Assembly (NCBI RefSeq): GCF_013282155.1
Contig: NZ_BLWI01000001.1
Location: 372,001 to 436,000 of the forward strand
DNA: 64,000 nucleotides
Direction of reading: 5' to 3'
Source: Sulfitobacter sp. HGT1
Lineage (GTDB): Bacteria; Pseudomonadota; Alphaproteobacteria; Rhodobacterales; Rhodobacteraceae
A program made the position numbers and the translations under genes. The notes under the pieces are model-generated. The model had not been told where the DNA came from. It did no database searches and saw only the letters and a list, made by a program, of their open reading frames with translations. Positions 60,241 through 64,000 of this stretch are shown one piece after another. Within the stretch, counting starts at the first letter, position 1. Every line of letters begins with the position of its first letter.

Positions 60241-60747
60241 TTGCGCCAGATAGAATCATACATCGTTGCGATTAACCGCGCCTTGGTTGCCGGGCTTTTG
60301 GCGGTCACCTTTGCAATGGTTTTCGTCAACGTCATCGGGCGCTACGGCTTTGGATCTTCCTTTGCATGGGTAGAGGAGGCGGCCCGCCACCTGATGATCC
60401 TTGCGGCGTTCAGCGGTGCAGGCCTTGCGTTGCGCGAGGGCCGGCTTGTTGCCATCGGCACCCTTCCTGATTTGCTTCCCCCGCGATTGGCCCTGATCCT
60501 GCGTTGGGCTGTCGTCGTGGTTATGTTTTTGTTCATGGCCCTGGTCTGCTGGCTGGGCATTCAATTCGTCCAGTTCGGCTGGAACAAAGAGACAATGGCG
60601 ACCGGCATTTCGCGCGGCATTCCGTATCTGGCAATCCCCGTCGGTTGCGCCTTGTTCCTGATCCAGCTTTGCTTTTTTGCCCGGCGTTTTGTTGCGCAAG
60701 ACTTTGAATTCGATGCCGGCCATATGGCCGATACGGACGGGCAATAA
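60241..60747 (+). CDS. dctQ: TRAP transporter small membrane subunit
   Basis: A 168-residue DctQ protein with four helices and the VNVIGRYGFGSSFAWVEE segment after helix 1. The start is a TTG at 60241: GGGAGGAG ends five bases upstream. The ATG at 60214 would put that ribosome site inside the gene. First gene of the operon, followed by dctM (2-bp gap), then dctP, the reverse of the usual P-Q-M order. Confidence 0.88.
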   Translation: MRQIESYIVAINRALVAGLLAVTFAMVFVNVIGRYGFGSSFAWVEEAARHLMILAAFSGAGLALREGRLVAIGTLPDLLPPRLALILRWAVVVVMFLFMALVCWLGIQFVQFGWNKETMATGISRGIPYLAIPVGCALFLIQLCFFARRFVAQDFEFDAGHMADTDGQ

Positions 60748-60749
60748 TC

Positions 60750-62036
60750 ATGGCGAAAACCCTGATCCTGCTGTTTTTCGGCTGCCTTATCCTAAGCGTG
60801 CCCGTTGCCTTTACGATGGGGCTTGCCGGTCTTGTCGCGATCTATGTGGATGGCAGCCTGAACCCGTTGATCGCCGCGCAACGGATGTTTGCCGGTATCG
60901 ACAGCTTTCCATTGATGGCCGTGCCATTCTTTATCCTGACCTCAGAGCTGATGACGGCCTGTGGTCTCACGACCGCCTTGCTGCGTTTTGCAAATGCGCT
61001 GGTCGGTCATCTGCGCGGCGGCCTTGGCCATGTGAATATTCTTGTCTCGATCATGTTTGCGGGGATCAGCGGGTCGGCGCTGGCCGATGCGGCGGGGCCG
61101 TCTGCCATCGTGATGCGCATGATGCGAGAGGCGGGTTACGAGAAAAACTATGCCGGTGCATTGTCAGCGGCGACTGCAACCATCGGGCCGATCATACCGC
61201 CATCCATTCTCGCTGTGATTTTTGCGATTTCGACCAAGGGCGTCACGGTTGCCGGGCTTTTTCTGGCGGGCATTGTGCCGGGGTTGCTGTTGGGGGCCTC
61301 GCTGGCGGTCGCAAACCACATCGTATCCACCCGCAACGGCTATCGCGGTCGCGACACACGGGCCAGTTTCAGTGAACTGCGCAGCGCGGGTTTTGCGGCG
61401 CTGCCTGCGCTTGTGATGCCGGGCATCATTCTGGGCGGCATCCTGTTCGGTATCTTCACCCCGACCGAAGCGGGTGCCGTCGCGTCTGCCTATGCGCTTT
61501 TTCTGGGTGCTGTCTTGCGGGCGTTCACCTTGCGCGGGCTTTACGACGCATTTGCACGCGCCGCCATTGTGACGTCTTCGGTCTTTCTGATTATCGCCAT
61601 GGCATCGATCTTTGCGTGGTTGCTGACATATCTGCAAATCCCGCAGGCGCTGGCACAGACGATCACCCAGATGTCCGACAACAAGCTGGTGATCCTTTTT
61701 ATTCTGGCCGGATTTGCGCTGGTGTGCGGCCTGTTCATCGACACGCTGCCCGCCCTGATCGTTCTGACGCCAATCCTTGGCCCTATTGCCTATTCGGCCG
61801 GCATAGACCCGCTGCAATTCGGCATGATGCTGGTGCTGAACCTGACCATCGGCATGGTCACGCCGCCGATCGGTCCGGTTTTGTTTGTCATAGCCACGGT
61901 CGGCCAACTGCGCATCGAAGCGCTGTCCCGCGCCATTATCCCGCTGCTTCTGGCGGAGCTCATTGTGCTGCTGCTGGTGATTACCATCCCCGGCATCAGC
62001 ACTTTCGTGCCCAATTTCTTTGGGTTTGCAAACTGA
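60750..62036 (+). CDS. dctM: TRAP transporter large membrane subunit
   Basis: A 428-residue DctM permease: FPLMAVPFFILTSELMT, MFAGISGSALADAAGPSAIV, IIPPSILAVIFAIS, and LNLTIGMVTPPIGPVLFVI. About 12 helices. Starts two bases after dctQ with no strong ribosome site of its own, implying translational coupling. Confidence 0.95.
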   Translation: MAKTLILLFFGCLILSVPVAFTMGLAGLVAIYVDGSLNPLIAAQRMFAGIDSFPLMAVPFFILTSELMTACGLTTALLRFANALVGHLRGGLGHVNILVSIMFAGISGSALADAAGPSAIVMRMMREAGYEKNYAGALSAATATIGPIIPPSILAVIFAISTKGVTVAGLFLAGIVPGLLLGASLAVANHIVSTRNGYRGRDTRASFSELRSAGFAALPALVMPGIILGGILFGIFTPTEAGAVASAYALFLGAVLRAFTLRGLYDAFARAAIVTSSVFLIIAMASIFAWLLTYLQIPQALAQTITQMSDNKLVILFILAGFALVCGLFIDTLPALIVLTPILGPIAYSAGIDPLQFGMMLVLNLTIGMVTPPIGPVLFVIATVGQLRIEALSRAIIPLLLAELIVLLLVITIPGISTFVPNFFGFAN

Positions 62037-62055
62037 CATGTATGGGAGGAACCAC

Positions 62056-63069
62056 ATGACAATCGTATCAAATGCTCTTGTGACAACCGCGTCATTCGCG
62101 TTGATCGCCGCCGCCGGGGGCGCGATGGCAAAGGACCTGAAATATGCGCATTTCCAAGCCGCTGATCTGAGCGCGCCGAAACATGCCGCTGGCTTGGCGT
62201 TTGAAAGCTGCCTTGAGGGGAAGACTTCAGCTGCCATTGACGTGCAGGTGTTCCCAGCGTCGCAACTGGGCGGCGGCTCCGACATTATGGAGGGGCTGGA
62301 GCTGGGCACCGTTCAGATGGCGGTTATCCATGACGGCCCGATCTCGGCGGCTTACAAACCGTTTTCTGTTCTCGCGATGCCCTATCTTTTCGACGATCAG
62401 GCAATGGCCTGGTCCGTGATGGATGGGGAATTCGGGCAGGCCTTGGCCGAGGATATGCTGGCCCAGACCGGTATCCGGATGTTGGGTGTTGCCGACAACG
62501 GCGTGCGCAATTTTACCAATAACGTGCGCCCCGTCGCGGAACCTGCTGACATGAAGGGCCTCAAGATGCGGGTTATGACCTCGCCGGTTTGGGTTGCGCT
62601 GGTCGAAAGCCTTGGGGCATCGGCGACACCCGTGCCATGGCCGGAACTGCCCGGCGCGCTGCAACAAGGTGTTGTTGACGGTCAGGAAAACGGTGTCACG
62701 AATATCGTGGATGCCTCGCTTTATCAAAACCAGAAATATGTGTCTTTGGACGGGCATGTTTTCAGCTGGCACGCCTATCTGATTTCAGATTCCTTTTACC
62801 AAGGGCTGACCGCAGACGAGCAGAAATCACTGCTGCAATGCACCGAGATCGCCAAAACGATCCACCGTGGGATGACCGCCGCACAAGACGCCAATGCAAC
62901 GGCGATCCTGTCGGAAAAGGGCATGGAAGTCGTTCAGGTCAGCCCTGAGCAAAAAGCCATGTTCCGCGAAGCGGCCCAACCCGCTGTTCGCGCATTCATC
63001 GTAAGCGAGATCGGCGAAGAGTGGCCCGACAAGCTTGACGCGGCTGTTGCCGCTTACCGGTCGGAATAA
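62056..63069 (+). CDS. dctP: TRAP transporter substrate-binding protein
   Basis: A 337-residue DctP protein with signal peptide to about GGAMA-KDL. Family motifs: AVIHDGPISAAYKPFSVLAMPYLFDDQAM, ADNGVRNFTNNV, MKGLKMRVMTSPVWV (with the anchoring Arg) and LQQGVVDGQENGV. ATG 62056 is preceded by GGGAGGA. Followed at once by a 2-hydroxyacid dehydrogenase, suggesting a hydroxy- or keto-acid substrate. Confidence 0.93.
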   Translation: MTIVSNALVTTASFALIAAAGGAMAKDLKYAHFQAADLSAPKHAAGLAFESCLEGKTSAAIDVQVFPASQLGGGSDIMEGLELGTVQMAVIHDGPISAAYKPFSVLAMPYLFDDQAMAWSVMDGEFGQALAEDMLAQTGIRMLGVADNGVRNFTNNVRPVAEPADMKGLKMRVMTSPVWVALVESLGASATPVPWPELPGALQQGVVDGQENGVTNIVDASLYQNQKYVSLDGHVFSWHAYLISDSFYQGLTADEQKSLLQCTEIAKTIHRGMTAAQDANATAILSEKGMEVVQVSPEQKAMFREAAQPAVRAFIVSEIGEEWPDKLDAAVAAYRSE

Positions 63070-63073
63070 ACCG

Positions 63074-64000
63074 ATGACAACGGACCGCATCATGAAACCA
63101 TCGACCATCGCCGTTCTTGAACCGGGCTATGCCGCCTATGTGACGGAACAAGACGTATTGGCGGATGACAATGTTCACCTCGTTCCTGTTGGCGAAGATG
63201 TTGATGCGGTCCAAGAGGTCACGGCGCTTGACCCGGTTGCCCTTATGGTCCGCGAACGCGCCGTGACCGCCCCCCTGATGGAAGCCTGCCCGAACCTGAG
63301 GGTCGTCGTCCGTTATGGGGTGGGGGTCGATAACATCGACCTTGCCCATGCAACAAAACACGGCATCTACGTCGCCAATGTGCCCGATTACGGGGCCGAG
63401 ATCGAAGTAAGCGAGCACGCTGTCGCGCTGTATCTGGCCGTTCAGCGCCGGTTGGTGACGCGCGATTTTGAAGTGCGCAGCGGGCTTTGGGGCATGGGCC
63501 AGGCCGCGATCATTCCTGACCGGACCGATGCCATTCTGGGGCTGGTTGGCGGCGGGCGCATCGGATTGGAAACCGCCCGCAAGTTCCGCGCTTTGGGATT
63601 TGCCAAGGTAATGGTCACCGATCCCTTCCTCTCGCAAGCGGCGGCCCAAGCTTCGGGTTTGGAACTGGCCGGCCTGGCAGATATTTGCCGCAGCGCCGAT
63701 GTCATCAGCCTTCATGCGCCTTTGACGGAGCAGACACATCACATCATCGACAGCGCGCATATCGCCCTGATGAAACCGACGACAATTCTGGTGAATGTCG
63801 CACGCGGCGGGCTGCTTGACGAGGGGGCGCTGGCCCGGGCCTTGCACGAAGGGCGCATTTTCGGAGCCGGGATCGACGTCTTCGAGCAGGAACCCATCGC
63901 TGCCACGAACCCGCTTTTTTCATCACCGAACACAATCATTTCGGATCACACCGCCTGGTATTCCGAGCGGACAGTCAAGGTTCTGCAACGCAACGCCGCC
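63074..64000 (+). CDS. D-isomer-specific 2-hydroxyacid dehydrogenase, 3' truncated
   Basis: The frame is open for 309 codons to the window end. NAD-binding motif Gly159-x-Gly161-x-x-Gly164 (LVGGGRIGLETARKFRALG); catalytic Arg244 (NVARGG), Glu273 (FEQEP) and His292 (SDHTAW) are all present, so it is probably active. The N-terminal substrate domain has VVRYGVGVDNIDL. A start at Met7 (63092) is an alternative and fits the family N-terminus better. It belongs to the PGDH/glyoxylate-reductase branch and probably interconverts the imported acid with its 2-keto form. The C-terminus lies outside. Confidence 0.9.
   Translation, partial: MTTDRIMKPSTIAVLEPGYAAYVTEQDVLADDNVHLVPVGEDVDAVQEVTALDPVALMVRERAVTAPLMEACPNLRVVVRYGVGVDNIDLAHATKHGIYVANVPDYGAEIEVSEHAVALYLAVQRRLVTRDFEVRSGLWGMGQAAIIPDRTDAILGLVGGGRIGLETARKFRALGFAKVMVTDPFLSQAAAQASGLELAGLADICRSADVISLHAPLTEQTHHIIDSAHIALMKPTTILVNVARGGLLDEGALARALHEGRIFGAGIDVFEQEPIAATNPLFSSPNTIISDHTAWYSERTVKVLQRNAA

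Overview
The window looks like chromosomal DNA of a marine Rhodobacteraceae (Roseobacter-group) alphaproteobacterium. It is GC-rich (visually about 60%) and tightly packed, with many ATGA/GTGA/TGATG gene overlaps. The contents fit that group: short-form HisG, AdoCbl-dependent NrdJ, a queCDEF operon, one tripartite tricarboxylate transporter and four complete TRAP transporters, each next to catabolic genes and its own regulator. I saw no rRNA, tRNA, CRISPR array, transposase or integrase. Both ends are cut inside genes (hisG at the left, a D-2-hydroxyacid dehydrogenase at the right).

Layout. 1-7.7 kb: hisG end, DUF1489, nrdJ, a MAPEG/TetR divergent pair with two palindromic operators, and small envelope or unknown genes. 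7.9-13.2 kb: a leftward operon of an AMP-forming acyl-CoA synthetase, a fused E1alpha-E1beta 2-oxoacid dehydrogenase, its E2 and an acyl carrier protein, behind a near-consensus FNR-type box. 13.5-19.8 kb: TctD-TctE plus an ABC-type binding protein, divergent from tctCBA. 19.9-22.2 kb: queC-D-E-F under a preQ1-I riboswitch. 22.5-32.3 kb: a divergent island with an unusual full-length transketolase and an aminotransferase on one side, and a split transketolase, an SDR and TRAP dctPQM on the other, closed by a LysR gene. 32.6-38.6 kb: CaiB CoA-transferase, HMG-CoA-lyase-family enzyme, dctPQM and a divergent LysR gene. 38.7-39.3 kb: yaeQ.

39.4-57.2 kb is the most striking region. It is an acyl-CoA catabolic island with MaoC hydratase, DUF35 protein, SCP-x-type thiolase, three CaiB-domain units, two acyl-CoA ligases, enoyl-CoA hydratase, LCAD-like acyl-CoA dehydrogenase, two SDRs, nitronate-monooxygenase-like flavoprotein, TRAP transporter and MarR regulator. 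Two matching palindromes (7-10 bp arms, 11-bp spacer) precede its main transcription units. The set resembles beta-oxidation of an alpha-methyl-branched or cyclic acid imported by TRAP, but it matches no pathway I can name. 57.2-64 kb: a PAS/PAS hybrid histidine kinase, then a GntR(FCD) regulator with two operators, dctQMP and a D-2-hydroxyacid dehydrogenase.

The recurring design is a solute transporter, CoA-activating or carbon-carbon-cleaving enzymes, and a dedicated regulator at a divergent promoter. Substrates cannot be read from sequence alone.
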